Shown here in pieces: positions 1-8,105 of a DNA stretch of 21,790 nt. Positions within the stretch are counted from its first letter, which is position 1. Each line of letters opens with the position of its first letter. The notes beneath the pieces are model-generated. The model saw only the letters and a program-made list of their open reading frames with translations, was not told the DNA's origin and made no database searches. The translations under genes were made by a program, and so were the position numbers. Origin of the DNA: a virus. The DNA lies in the IMG/VR virus record IMGVR_UViG_3300027896_005851, positions 1 through 21,790 of that record; one strand, given 5' to 3'.

Positions 1-1716
1 ATGCAATTAATTCCTAATCCGCTTCTTTCCGAAGATTTGCAATTCATTAGCGCTGTTGCTCAGGGTGCTACGGGGACTCAGGGCCCCACAGGAGCTTATG
101 GGGGATCCCAAGGGGTCACAGGATTAATAGGAGTCACAGGGGTACAAGGAGAGACCGGAGTCCAGGGAGAAACAGGAGTCCAGGGTCAGACAGGAGCCCA
201 GGGGGTTCAGGGGAAGACAGGAGTACAAGGGGAGACAGGAATTCAAGGGGAGACAGGAGTCCCGGGAGTTACTGGAATAGGATTCACTGGTATTCAAGGA
301 GTTACAGGGATAGAAGGTGAAGAAGGTCTACAGGGGGATAAAGGAGAGACCGGAGTCCCAGGAATTAAGGGAGAGACCGGAGTCCAGGGAGAAACAGGAG
401 TCCAGGGTCAGACAGGAGCCCAGGGGGTTCAGGGGAAGACAGGAGTACAAGGGGAGACAGGAATTCAAGGGGAGACAGGAGTCCCGGGAGTACAAGGAGA
501 GACCGGAGTCCAGGGAGAAACAGGAGTCCAGGGTCAGACAGGAGCCCAGGGGGTTCAGGGGAAGACAGGAGTACAAGGGGAGACAGGAATTCAAGGGGAG
601 ACAGGAGTCCCGGGAGTTACTGGAATAGGATTCACTGGTATTCAAGGAGTTACAGGGATAGAAGGTGAAGAAGGTCTACAGGGGGATAAAGGAGAGACCG
701 GAGTCCCAGGAATTAAGGGAGAGACCGGAGTCCAGGGAGAAACAGGAGTCCAGGGTCAGACAGGAGCCCAGGGGGTTCAGGGGAAGACAGGAGTACAAGG
801 GGAGACAGGAATTCAAGGGGAGACAGGAGTCCCGGGAGTACAAGGAGAGACCGGAGTCCAGGGAGAAACAGGAGTCCAGGGTGAAACCGGCGTTCAAGGC
901 GTTACAGGCGTAGCCGGTGCAGGAGTAACAGGCGTTCAAGGAACTCAAGGTAATACAGGCGTTCAAGGTCAAACTGGAGTTCAAGGAACTTTGGCTCCTA
1001 TAGGTGCTATAATGCCGTATGCTGGACTGAGCGCCCCAACAGGATGGTTAATGGCAGACGGATCTGCTATATCAAGAACTACATACTCTGATCTAAAGGC
1101 TATTGTTGCACCCAGTAAAGGAACGTTCACCGTTACTATCGCAAATTCTGCAGTAGTTACGCTTAACACTCATGGATTATTGACTGGTGACTCCGTATAT
1201 CTAACTACTGACGGCGCTTTGCCAACAGGACTTACCGCGAATACTTTGTATTATGTTGTTTGGATTGATGCAGATACCTTTAACCTTGCCACCAGTTACG
1301 CAAACGCTTTTGCAGGAACAAAAATAGACACGTCTGGCACTCAGTCAGGGACGCACACCTTTACAGCGTGTCCTTATGGATTGGGAAACGGTTCGACAAC
1401 CTTTAATCTGCCTGATTTACGACAAAAAATACCAATTGGAAAAAATGCCGCTTCATTCCGGGCGCTTGGTGCAACTTCTACCGCTGCAAATCCGCCTGTT
1501 GGCGGAGAAGAATCTCATACCTTGACGGCTAATGAATCCGTAAATCATACTCACAATCTTCCTTTCCCTATTGGAAGCACTGGCGGCACTGGATTTAATT
1601 TAGGGCCATACGACAATAATGGTACGGCTGCTACTACCACTGCCACAGGATTTAACGGCGCGGCTCATAACAATTTGCAACCGTTTATAGTCTTGAATTA
1701 CATAATTAAATATTAA
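1..1716 (+). CDS. Collagen-like tail fibre protein with C-terminal Tail Collar domain
   Basis: Predicted 571-residue structural protein, probably a receptor-binding or tail fibre subunit. Residues about 20-330 are Gly-X-Y triplets dominated by GVQGETG, GVQGQTG and GVTG, the pattern of phage collagen-like triple helices. From residue 331 the chain changes to a Tail Collar (PF07484-like) domain, with APIGAIMPYAG, PTGWLMADG, FNLPDLR and a closing NNLQPFIVLNYIIKY. Between the two halves of the collar lies an insert of about 80 residues (from residue 374) containing GDSVYLTTDGALPTGL and LYYVVWIDADTF, a beta-rich type common in phage fibres. The DNA carries an exact 348-bp tandem duplication inside the collagen part. 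The gene starts at the first base of the window, so its ribosome binding site cannot be seen. Trimerisation of the shaft is inferred from the repeats. Confidence 0.85.
   Translation: MQLIPNPLLSEDLQFISAVAQGATGTQGPTGAYGGSQGVTGLIGVTGVQGETGVQGETGVQGQTGAQGVQGKTGVQGETGIQGETGVPGVTGIGFTGIQGVTGIEGEEGLQGDKGETGVPGIKGETGVQGETGVQGQTGAQGVQGKTGVQGETGIQGETGVPGVQGETGVQGETGVQGQTGAQGVQGKTGVQGETGIQGETGVPGVTGIGFTGIQGVTGIEGEEGLQGDKGETGVPGIKGETGVQGETGVQGQTGAQGVQGKTGVQGETGIQGETGVPGVQGETGVQGETGVQGETGVQGVTGVAGAGVTGVQGTQGNTGVQGQTGVQGTLAPIGAIMPYAGLSAPTGWLMADGSAISRTTYSDLKAIVAPSKGTFTVTIANSAVVTLNTHGLLTGDSVYLTTDGALPTGLTANTLYYVVWIDADTFNLATSYANAFAGTKIDTSGTQSGTHTFTACPYGLGNGSTTFNLPDLRQKIPIGKNAASFRALGATSTAANPPVGGEESHTLTANESVNHTHNLPFPIGSTGGTGFNLGPYDNNGTAATTTATGFNGAAHNNLQPFIVLNYIIKY
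151..882 (+). repeat. Exact 348-bp tandem duplication (2.1 copies) in the collagen-like gene
   Basis: Bases 151-498 and 499-846 read identically by eye, and 847-882 begins a third copy before diverging. The period is 348 bp, or 116 codons, so the reading frame is kept. Inside each unit a shorter block starting gagaccggagtcc recurs, at 151, 373, 499, 721 and 847 (spacings 222 and 126). The lack of synonymous differences between copies points to recent duplication or ongoing gene conversion. Confidence 0.9.
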
Positions 1717-1754
1717 AAGGAACAGTTACTGTCTTAATTTTTGAAAGGAACAAT

Positions 1755-2144
1755 ATGCCTATACAGAGTCTAAATTATTTTGATCAACCATCTGTGAGTG
1801 ACGGCACTGAGGTGGGTTCTACAATTAATGCATCAGCATTAATAACCAAAATACATTCTGTATATCCTACAGACACATATCTTGATTCTACAGATAAATT
1901 AGGTATGGTTTATGTCTATTATACCCATGAAGATGGAAGACAACAAAAAAGAGTCGTGCATGACATTGACTCCCATAGAGCGTCTGTATCATGGAGTACT
2001 TATGCCAGGACAGGCACATGGCTCAAAGATAGGATAAAAGCTTTTGATAAAGATGGAGCTTTTTTAGTCCTTAATAGAACAGACATTGGTAGTTCTGAGG
2101 ATTTAATTCATGCTCCAGGCGTAACATATTTGAATGTTTCTTGA
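1755..2144 (+). CDS. Hypothetical protein downstream of the tail fibre
   Basis: A 129-residue protein of no family I recognise. The start is an ATG preceded by gaaaggaac at a suitable distance, and the gene lies 38 bases after the fibre gene on the same strand. The sequence is polar and mixed, without signal peptide or membrane segment. It contains YVYYTHEDGRQQKRVVHDID and ends APGVTYLNVS, suggesting a small soluble beta-rich domain. Its position makes a fibre-associated or fibre-chaperone role possible, but nothing in the sequence proves it. Confidence 0.65.
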   Translation: MPIQSLNYFDQPSVSDGTEVGSTINASALITKIHSVYPTDTYLDSTDKLGMVYVYYTHEDGRQQKRVVHDIDSHRASVSWSTYARTGTWLKDRIKAFDKDGAFLVLNRTDIGSSEDLIHAPGVTYLNVS

Positions 2145-2170
2145 ATTATTTAAGTAAATGCCGCCTTTTG

Positions 2171-2191
2171 TGAAATTACTATGTAATTTCA
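2171..2191. other. Perfect hairpin or palindrome in intergenic gap
   Basis: TGAAATTAC and GTAATTTCA form a perfect 9-bp inverted repeat around a TAT loop, 27 bases after the preceding stop codon. No T-run follows, so it is not a standard intrinsic terminator. It could be an operator or an mRNA processing or stability hairpin. The rest of the gap 2145-2293 is AT-rich and includes the recurrent motif at 2219. Confidence 0.4.
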
Positions 2192-2218
2192 TTCAAATCA
2201 AGTAGTTACATGCCTTTT

Positions 2219-2234
2219 AATAATCTACTAATTA
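2219..2234 (+). promoter_or_regulatory. Recurrent intergenic motif, copy 1
   Basis: AATAATCTACTAATTA resembles the motif AATAATCTTTTAATAT found in full at 11083 and on the minus strand at 21299. It lies 75 bases upstream of the start codon at 2294. A promoter or transcription-factor site is inferred from recurrence only. No classical -35/-10 pair is obvious here. Confidence 0.35.
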
Positions 2235-2293
2235 AATTTACTCTATATACGGTTTTTTTTAAATCCCAATCCTAAATCCAGAAAGGTCTATTT

Positions 2294-2461
2294 ATGAATC
2301 CCGAATTTCAAAGAGAAATTTTGGCTTTTGAAGAAAAAATAGCTCTAGCCAAACTAGAAGTCTCAAAGGCAGAAGAAAGAGTAAAAGAATTGGAATATCA
2401 AAAGACCCGGTTTTCTCTTGACTTTTTTGTTAATGTCCTGAAACAGCAACAAGCAAAATAA
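2294..2461 (+). CDS. Small coiled-coil-like hypothetical protein (55 residues)
   Basis: Short ORF beginning MNPEFQREILAFEEKI and ending VLKQQQAK. The ATG is preceded by gaaagg at a typical distance. The sequence is almost entirely helix-forming and rich in E and K with regularly spaced hydrophobic residues (LAFEEKIALAKLEV), consistent with a coiled coil. It ends five bases before the next start codon. It may be a small scaffold or accessory factor ahead of the portal gene, but no family is recognised. Confidence 0.6.
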   Translation: MNPEFQREILAFEEKIALAKLEVSKAEERVKELEYQKTRFSLDFFVNVLKQQQAK

Positions 2462-2466
2462 TTCTT

Positions 2467-2796
2467 ATGCCTGAATGTCTAAATGACCAAGAAGGAATAT
2501 TTCCAGGGTACTATGATCCCCTTTATAATGTTACCCAGAATACCTTCGAGCCAGGAGCCCCTGATATAGATGGCTATCTGCAAAACATTGCAGGCAGCTT
2601 TCTAAGGACAAGATTAAGTCCTGAAAGACTTAAAAATTTAAAAGAATTCTTGGACATGAAAAATTTAATGAATAGAAATATTGGAGACCCAGAAGTCAGA
2701 ACAGCAATTGAAGCATATTTAAAACGCTATAAAATGGCAGGAAAAATAATAGATAAAATAACAGAAGGGAATTTACATGTCCACAGACTTGAATAA
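2467..2796 (+). CDS. Hypothetical protein upstream of the portal
   Basis: A 109-residue protein of unknown family. It starts at ATG 2467 just after the preceding gene and its 3' end overlaps the next gene by 20 bases, so translation is probably coupled. The N-terminal half is rich in P, G, Y and D (EGIFPGYYDPLYN). The C-terminal half is basic and helical (SPERLKNLKEFLDMKN, EAYLKRYKMAGKIIDKI). Its place before the portal suggests a head-related or packaging-related role, which is inference from context only. Confidence 0.65.
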   Translation: MPECLNDQEGIFPGYYDPLYNVTQNTFEPGAPDIDGYLQNIAGSFLRTRLSPERLKNLKEFLDMKNLMNRNIGDPEVRTAIEAYLKRYKMAGKIIDKITEGNLHVHRLE

Positions 2797-3163
2797 GATG
2801 ATATCAGACATCCAAAAGGATTGTTCTGAAATAAGCGACAGATTAAAAGTTATATTAGGTAAATATGAAAATTTTTATCAAGAAGCTAATAGACAGCTCT
2901 ATCAAGAAAGGTCAGCTTCAGGTTTTATGAAAGGCCTTGAAGATTTCCATCATATGGTTCAATTAATAAAAAGAAATAGGGATGTTATAGGGTCACTAGT
3001 CAGAGGAATAAGTTGTTTGAGGTCTCTTAATGGATTCAAAATTATAGAAGAAGATATCCCTGAAATTCAACCAAAACCAAAAAAGAAAAGAACTCCCCCG
3101 GCTCCATCACAACCCACTGAACCTATAATATCGGAACAGACTGTGGGGATAACAAATGCCTAA
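2777..3163 (+). CDS. Hypothetical helical protein upstream of the portal
   Basis: A 128-residue protein. Residues 1-85 look helical and coiled-coil-like (DIQKDCSEISDRLKVILGKY, FHHMVQLIKRNRDVIGSLVR). The rest is a proline- and lysine-rich tail (QPKPKKKRTPPAPSQP), probably disordered. It overlaps the preceding gene by 20 bases and the portal gene by 8, so the three are one translational unit. No family recognised. An assembly factor for the portal is possible from context. Confidence 0.65.
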   Translation: MSTDLNKMISDIQKDCSEISDRLKVILGKYENFYQEANRQLYQERSASGFMKGLEDFHHMVQLIKRNRDVIGSLVRGISCLRSLNGFKIIEEDIPEIQPKPKKKRTPPAPSQPTEPIISEQTVGITNA

Positions 3164-6100
3164 AAGAATTCGTGTAGTCACAGCTCAAGGAACTCCAGCA
3201 ATGCCCATCGTTGCACAGACACAGAATCCCCAAGTGCCTAGACTTACTCAAAATGAGATTAAAGCTCGTAAATTTATTACAACTACTACTATGGGCTTTA
3301 ATAGCCTGAGAACAGCTAATTCTTTATTTGGAAGTTACGGCAATAGAACAGCTGATACTATTGATAGCCAAACAGCTCAGTTCTATTCCCCCCAGCTTTC
3401 TACCGATTTTCTTGAAAAACCTCAGAATTTACGTGAACGTAGAGCCTTTTATCGCTTTTTTTATACCACTAATGAAGTAGTCCGTAGAGCCATTGACATC
3501 CATTCAACTTTGCCTCTATCTAAGCTTCGTTTAGTTCCTCCCAAGGGAAAAAATAAGCATCAGAACGAATATGTTTATAAATTTTTTCTTGAGATGTGCG
3601 ATAAGATGAAACTTTTCAAGTCTCTTATCGAAATAGCTTTTGAGTATAATTTAATGGGAAATTGTGTTGCCTTCAATGCCGAAATAAAAGCCTCTAAGGG
3701 CTCCAAATTAGCTCAAAATGTGGAATTGGGAGACTTTCTCCTGACTGATAAAGGTAGATATAAAAAAGTCATAAACAAGTGCTCCCGACTCGTTGAAAAT
3801 ATCTTAAAAATTAAATGCTGGAAAGATTATCGTGAATTACCTGTGACAGAAGAACATCCTATAGAAATTGTCAGAGATAATTCATTCATTTTTGAAAAAG
3901 CGGAAAATTTATCCGTTAACGACTATATTAGAATTACATGGCCCATTGAAATAGAAGATAAAACTGAAATAAACCTTTCCTTTTCTGAAGATTATAAAAA
4001 AGTTGAAAATGGCTATGAGGGTATTGTTAAGATATCTCATCAAAGATCAGATATAGTAATAAAAGCTAGAAAAGGTCTAATTTCATGGCTGGGTTCTTTA
4101 AAAGAGCCGACTATAAAAACTAGACAAGAACTAGCCGCAGAATTAGATGTACCTTTAACAGTTCTTCATAGTACTGTTTATATATTACAAAATGAACTTA
4201 ATTTAAAATTTCATAAAAGGTTGCCTATAAGTAAGGGCATGAGCCAAAGGGGTTCTCAAGTTCAGTGGCTACCTATTGACACTAGTAATATAGAGACAAT
4301 AGATTACTATCTTATAACAAGACATAATCTTTTAAAGGCTATAGATACTCTAAAAATTGATAATGATCTTGCCTATCTTGCTGGATTCTGGATGGGCGAC
4401 GGAACTTTAAGTAGAGATAGTCAAAGAGATTCATGGGGACGAGGCTTGTGGCAGATCAGCCAAAAAGAATCTGAAACAAAAAATATTGATAGAATTAAAC
4501 AAATTCTTATCAACATTTTTGGACAAGATTCAATTACTGAGTGGACTTCAGAGGGCATGAAATATATAAAAGTAATATCAAACCCAGCTTTTATTGAATG
4601 GTGGGCTGAAAATTTTGGAGAAACTTCTTTTGGTAAAAACTATAAAAGAATACCTTTATGGTTTATAAAATTACCCATAGAAAAACTTCAGCACTTTATA
4701 TCTGGACTAGTGGATTCCGATGGGTGCATATCCTATACAGGAAGTAAAAAAGATTGTATTGTTAATATTTCTATGGCTTCTAAAGCCATTATGGATTCCG
4801 TAAGAGATATTGCTCTAAAATGTGGCATAGTACCAAGCTATTCAAGAACTAAAGAAAGAGATTCTCGTTTACCTAATGGTAAATTACATGAATGTAAAAA
4901 AATGTATGGCTTGACCGCCTCTGATGAAACTTCCTGTAGAATAATGACTGAATATGCCACTAAAGAAATACCAGAAGAAGCATATTTTTCCGATCAAGAA
5001 TGTGGCTTTATAAGAATAGGTAATGATATAGCCTTTAAAGTAAAATCTATTATATCTGAACCTTACAACGATCTAGTCTACAATTTTGAAGTGGCAGAAG
5101 ACCATACCTATCAGGTCGCCGGTTTCAGTACCCATAACTGCTTTATTTTCACCGAGGAAAATAATTGGCGTGATGATTGCAGCGATGCCCGTGAAGCCGC
5201 AAAAAAACTTCAAGAATCCAAACAAAGAAGCGAATACCTTAAACAACAATATCAAATAGTCGATAATGATCCCCTGTTTAAAGGCTGGGACAAAATAGTC
5301 GTCCTGCCTCCGGATCAGGTAAGAGTCAGAAAACTGCCCCTCTCATCTGAAGTAGCCGTAGAATATATGCCCGATCCCGAAACAAGAAAATATCTTACTT
5401 CAGATATTCCTATAGACCCCATGGACCCCACTCGAAAAATAAAAAATTTCGTTTCTAAAGAAATGCAGGAAAAAATCAGGTCAAGCGGAGTAATACCCCT
5501 TGACTCAGACCCCAATACAGGGTCCCATGTATTTCATCTGGCCCGTAAAAAATCTCAATATGAACCCCTTGGGACATCTATGATCGAGAGCTGCGTAAAT
5601 ACTCTTGTATTAATGGATAAACTCCGCCAGGCACAAACATCCATTGCCTCCCGACACATGACTCCCATGCGTGTTGTATGGGCGGACCAACTTAATAACG
5701 CTGACATTGATAACCTACGAGAACAAGTAGACCAGGCCCTCGTAGATCCAGATTTCAGTATTGTGGCTAACTATGAAATCCACTGGGAAGAAATGGGATC
5801 CCAAGGGCGTCTCCTTGATATTGAAGCCGAAAATGAAAGCAACCTCAACAGACTATTTGCAGGTCTGGGTGTGACCCGAGAAATCTTAACAGGTGAGGGC
5901 ACCTATACCGGCAACCGAATATCTCTCGAAATTATGAATACAGAGTACCTGCTATTTAGAGAAATACTGCAGGATTACGTTGAAAATTATTTGTTTAAAC
6001 CCATAGCCAGAAAAAAAGGCTTTGTAGAACTCGACGACTATGGTAATGAAGTACTACTTTATCCTAAACTTAGCTTCACAAGGTTGGCTATTCGGGATAA

Positions 6101-6524
6101 CGAGCATTATTTTGACTCAGTTTTTCAGCTCTATCAAAAGGGTTCTATCTCAATTGATCTGCTACTCGATGTCTTGAATATAGACCCCGAATCTACACGG
6201 CATAAGATTGAACAAGACATCTTTACAGTCAATGACAGCATATTTAATGAAGTCTTGAGAAATATTTATACCAGTGCCGCTGCCCCACTAGTCGAAAAAA
6301 CTAATGTGGTCCAAAGACTAGCCGAATATCTCAAACTTGAAATGGCTCCGGAACCCCCTCCTTCTGAAGGTGGAGAGTCAAGATTCAGCTCAGATAAAAA
6401 AGCCAGTGAACAGGAACAGCCACAGCTCTCTCAAGAACAAAAAATTAAATTAGGTAAAGTCATGAAATATTTCACGGTAAATCCCAATACTCTGGATAAA
6501 CTCCTATCTAAGGCACCTCAATAA
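3156..6524 (+). CDS. Phage portal protein precursor, interrupted by an intein
   Basis: The 1122-residue precursor should splice to a portal of about 630 residues, the ring at the capsid vertex through which DNA enters and leaves. N-extein (1-169) contains LRERRAFYRFFYTTNEVVRR, typical of the start of large-myovirus portals. The C-extein begins CFIFTEENNW and has VVLPPDQVRV, IESCVNTLVLMDKLRQAQ, GLGVTREILTGEGTYTGNR and LQDYVENYLFKPIARKKGF, the clip, stem and crown-like regions of that family. The C-terminus is acidic and glutamine-rich. The gene overlaps its upstream neighbour by 8 bases and its downstream neighbour by 1 (TAATG). Portal identity is recognised from sequence character and from its order before protease and capsid genes. 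Splicing is inferred from complete intein motifs. Confidence 0.85.
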   Translation: MPKRIRVVTAQGTPAMPIVAQTQNPQVPRLTQNEIKARKFITTTTMGFNSLRTANSLFGSYGNRTADTIDSQTAQFYSPQLSTDFLEKPQNLRERRAFYRFFYTTNEVVRRAIDIHSTLPLSKLRLVPPKGKNKHQNEYVYKFFLEMCDKMKLFKSLIEIAFEYNLMGNCVAFNAEIKASKGSKLAQNVELGDFLLTDKGRYKKVINKCSRLVENILKIKCWKDYRELPVTEEHPIEIVRDNSFIFEKAENLSVNDYIRITWPIEIEDKTEINLSFSEDYKKVENGYEGIVKISHQRSDIVIKARKGLISWLGSLKEPTIKTRQELAAELDVPLTVLHSTVYILQNELNLKFHKRLPISKGMSQRGSQVQWLPIDTSNIETIDYYLITRHNLLKAIDTLKIDNDLAYLAGFWMGDGTLSRDSQRDSWGRGLWQISQKESETKNIDRIKQILINIFGQDSITEWTSEGMKYIKVISNPAFIEWWAENFGETSFGKNYKRIPLWFIKLPIEKLQHFISGLVDSDGCISYTGSKKDCIVNISMASKAIMDSVRDIALKCGIVPSYSRTKERDSRLPNGKLHECKKMYGLTASDETSCRIMTEYATKEIPEEAYFSDQECGFIRIGNDIAFKVKSIISEPYNDLVYNFEVAEDHTYQVAGFSTHNCFIFTEENNWRDDCSDAREAAKKLQESKQRSEYLKQQYQIVDNDPLFKGWDKIVVLPPDQVRVRKLPLSSEVAVEYMPDPETRKYLTSDIPIDPMDPTRKIKNFVSKEMQEKIRSSGVIPLDSDPNTGSHVFHLARKKSQYEPLGTSMIESCVNTLVLMDKLRQAQTSIASRHMTPMRVVWADQLNNADIDNLREQVDQALVDPDFSIVANYEIHWEEMGSQGRLLDIEAENESNLNRLFAGLGVTREILTGEGTYTGNRISLEIMNTEYLLFREILQDYVENYLFKPIARKKGFVELDDYGNEVLLYPKLSFTRLAIRDNEHYFDSVFQLYQKGSISIDLLLDVLNIDPESTRHKIEQDIFTVNDSIFNEVLRNIYTSAAAPLVEKTNVVQRLAEYLKLEMAPEPPPSEGGESRFSSDKKASEQEQPQLSQEQKIKLGKVMKYFTVNPNTLDKLLSKAPQ
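3663..5138 (+). mobile_element. Intein with LAGLIDADG (DOD) homing endonuclease domain inside the portal
   Basis: Residues 170-661 of the precursor (492 residues) form an intein. Cys170 opens splicing block A (CVAFNAEIKASKGS). Block B has TEEHP with Thr231 and His234. The C-terminal blocks are YNFEVAEDHTYQVAGF followed by His660-Asn661, with Cys662 as the +1 extein nucleophile, so every classic class 1 splicing residue is present. The central part has two LAGLIDADG motifs, LAGFWMGDG (Asp415) and ISGLVDSDG (Asp522), so the endonuclease also looks active. Removal leaves an in-frame portal joining MGN to CFIF. The insertion point lies in a conserved-looking helical part of the portal, typical of inteins. 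Confidence 0.92.
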
Positions 6525-6793
6525 TGTACAATTCAATTTATACTCTCATACGAAATATCGTAGCCGACCTCGACGGGGACGTAACCCTGAAAGTTTATGA
6601 AGAACCAAAAGTTAAACCTCCCCGTAGAAACCCCTCCGTTACTAATAAATCCAATAGAAGCGACTACATGAAAAATTATATGGAAAAGTATCGGAAAGAA
6701 GACGGCAAAGACTACCAAAGAACTCCTGACTCCGTGAAAAAACAACGAGCAGAGCAAAGAAAACGCCTTAGAGAGAAATTCCATTTAAAATAA
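6524..6793 (+). CDS. Small basic hypothetical protein after the portal
   Basis: An 89-residue protein whose ATG overlaps the portal stop codon (TAATG), which implies translational coupling. The N-terminal 25 residues look folded (MYNSIYTLIRNIVADLDGDV). The rest is very basic and polar (KVKPPRRNPSV, KKQRAEQRKRLREKFHLK), suggesting nucleic-acid or acidic-protein binding. No family recognised. An antisense ORF in the same region is a shadow. Confidence 0.6.
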   Translation: MYNSIYTLIRNIVADLDGDVTLKVYEEPKVKPPRRNPSVTNKSNRSDYMKNYMEKYRKEDGKDYQRTPDSVKKQRAEQRKRLREKFHLK

Positions 6794-6807
6794 TAACCTA
6801 TTAATAT
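6792..6807 (+). promoter_or_regulatory. Recurrent intergenic motif, copy 2
   Basis: AATAACCTATTAATAT matches the motif at 11083 in 14 of 16 positions and overlaps the preceding stop codon. It lies 42 bases before the start at 6834. The strong ribosome binding site ttggagg follows it. Function unknown; promoter or RNA element inferred from recurrence. Confidence 0.4.
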
Positions 6808-6833
6808 GGCTTTTTGTTTGGAGGATTTTTTAT

Positions 6834-7127
6834 ATGGCAAAGAAAAGCTTTGGCCGCGACGTTGATAGAGCCATGGAAATAGTAAAAGACTTGGTAGAAC
6901 GCCTAAAGGATTTTATACCCGGGGGCTCCTTGAAACTCAAAAGTGGCCTCATCTCCTTAGTTAAAGAAGATGACCCCATACTTAAAATACTGGACGACGC
7001 CTCCGAAGAAGCCCACGCCTTACTAAATAAATTGAGCAATATTAAACATAAAATTGACGGTATTAAGCCCATTTATAGCACAAGATTTGCCAAGAAAGTC
7101 GTAACCAACTTTTTAGAAGAAAAGTAA
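6834..7127 (+). CDS. Hypothetical helical protein in the head gene cluster
   Basis: A 97-residue protein with a strong ribosome binding site (ttggagg) before the ATG. It is predicted to be mostly helical: DRAMEIVKDLVERLKDFIP, PILKILDDASEEAHALLN and FAKKVVTNFLEEK are amphipathic stretches. The middle stretch GGSLKLKSGLISLV is less polar but too short to call a membrane segment. It has the size and position of the small accessory head genes between portal and protease in T4-like maps, but no homologue is recognised. Confidence 0.6.
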   Translation: MAKKSFGRDVDRAMEIVKDLVERLKDFIPGGSLKLKSGLISLVKEDDPILKILDDASEEAHALLNKLSNIKHKIDGIKPIYSTRFAKKVVTNFLEEK

Positions 7128-7156
7128 TAATCTTCTAATAACATATTAATTTGCAT
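7126..7156 (+). promoter_or_regulatory. Recurrent intergenic motif, copy 3, with extended block
   Basis: AATAATCTTCTAATAA begins inside the stop codon region of the preceding gene and is followed by TATTAATTTGCATAT. The 31-base stretch from 7125 lines up with the stretch from 11082 at 26 of 31 positions. It lies about 53 bases before ATG 7179. Probably a promoter or other regulatory element, inferred from conservation between two unrelated intergenic gaps. Confidence 0.45.
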
Positions 7157-7178
7157 ATTTTACAGAGGCTTACTATAC

Positions 7179-8084
7179 ATGAAATTAATAATTTTGGTTC
7201 CTAGGGTCATTCAAGGTTTCATTTCACAATTTCCTGAAACCACTCAGAATGCCTATAAATATTTCAATTATGATAGGCGTGTCTATGACGAACGGGCTGA
7301 ACACCGCTTTGACAATCCCGTGGCATATAAAGGCCCTGAAGACTTGTCCGACCAAGATTATATGACAATAGTTTCATATGCTAAGACCCTTATAAATCCA
7401 ATACTTTCTAAATATAGCTATCATATAGCTTGTGAAGACGCCTTGCATTTGGCCATTAAATCTTATGGACGTGGCAAATATGACGGAAAAATTAATGCCA
7501 GCAAGTATGAAGTTCTACTCAAGGCTATGAAAGCAGTAACCGCTAGCGACGTCGAAGCGAAGAAACATAAGGTACCGGCGAAGCCGAAAACCCAGGTAAT
7601 ACCCAAGATTCTTCTAAAACGCCTCGACATCACAAATGTACCCTTAAAATCAAAAGTCAGACCCTATCAGAAGGGTGATGCTCCAATGATTGTCAGACAG
7701 CCCGGTAAGGGCATTGTAATAGAAAAAAAAGAAGGAAATCAACTTAATTTTAATAAGGAGGACAGAATGTCTCTTAAGAATGCACAGCAGTATACGGAAA
7801 GACTGGACAAAATCGCTGATGAACTTCAGTCTACGTCTCCAGAGCTTGCCCTGGTAATTGATAAGATCTCCGATGTCATTGAAGGGAAAAAGGACGCTTC
7901 AACTCTTAAGTTTGATGCGGACGAAGCTCGCTATATGGCCAATCGGTTCAATATGGACGTTCGCAAACGCGAAGCCGACGAACCATACATGGATGATTAT
8001 AATAAGAGCAATTTCGAACAGGTCATGACCGTTCGGAAAAATCCAGTCCCGATTAAGCTCGCTTATCAAAAAGTGCAGAAATAG
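7179..8084 (+). CDS. Hypothetical protein with possible nested C-terminal product
   Basis: A 301-residue protein of no recognised family. Residues 1-120 look folded (AYKYFNYDRRVYDERAEHRF, YMTIVSYAKTLINPILSKY). Residues about 128-195 are basic and proline-containing, linker-like. Residues 197-301 form a helical region with RLDKIADELQ and ALVIDKISDVIEGK, a motif shared with the protein at 8722. The start at 7179 has only a weak site (gaggc). A far better one, aaggag, precedes an in-frame ATG at 7767, so the 3' third may also be made separately. A role in head assembly is suggested by position between portal and protease. Confidence 0.6.
   Translation: MKLIILVPRVIQGFISQFPETTQNAYKYFNYDRRVYDERAEHRFDNPVAYKGPEDLSDQDYMTIVSYAKTLINPILSKYSYHIACEDALHLAIKSYGRGKYDGKINASKYEVLLKAMKAVTASDVEAKKHKVPAKPKTQVIPKILLKRLDITNVPLKSKVRPYQKGDAPMIVRQPGKGIVIEKKEGNQLNFNKEDRMSLKNAQQYTERLDKIADELQSTSPELALVIDKISDVIEGKKDASTLKFDADEARYMANRFNMDVRKREADEPYMDDYNKSNFEQVMTVRKNPVPIKLAYQKVQK
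7767..8084 (+). CDS. Possible nested in-frame product (105 residues)
   Basis: An ATG at 7767, codon 197 of the larger ORF, is preceded by aataaggaggacaga, one of the best ribosome binding sites in the window, with ideal spacing. The product would begin MSLKNAQQYTERLDKIADEL and consist only of the helical domain shared with the gene at 8722. Nested in-frame products are known among phage assembly genes (lambda C/Nu3). Whether both forms are made cannot be told from sequence. Confidence 0.5.
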   Translation: MSLKNAQQYTERLDKIADELQSTSPELALVIDKISDVIEGKKDASTLKFDADEARYMANRFNMDVRKREADEPYMDDYNKSNFEQVMTVRKNPVPIKLAYQKVQK

Positions 8085-8105
8085 TTAATTTTTTTTACCT
8101 TTCGA

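Noticed and set aside
317-984. Plus- and minus-strand ORFs rich in R/E/S or S/L inside the collagen repeats
   Set aside because: They repeat with the same 348-bp period as the collagen gene and are out-of-frame readings of the Gly-X-Y repeats.
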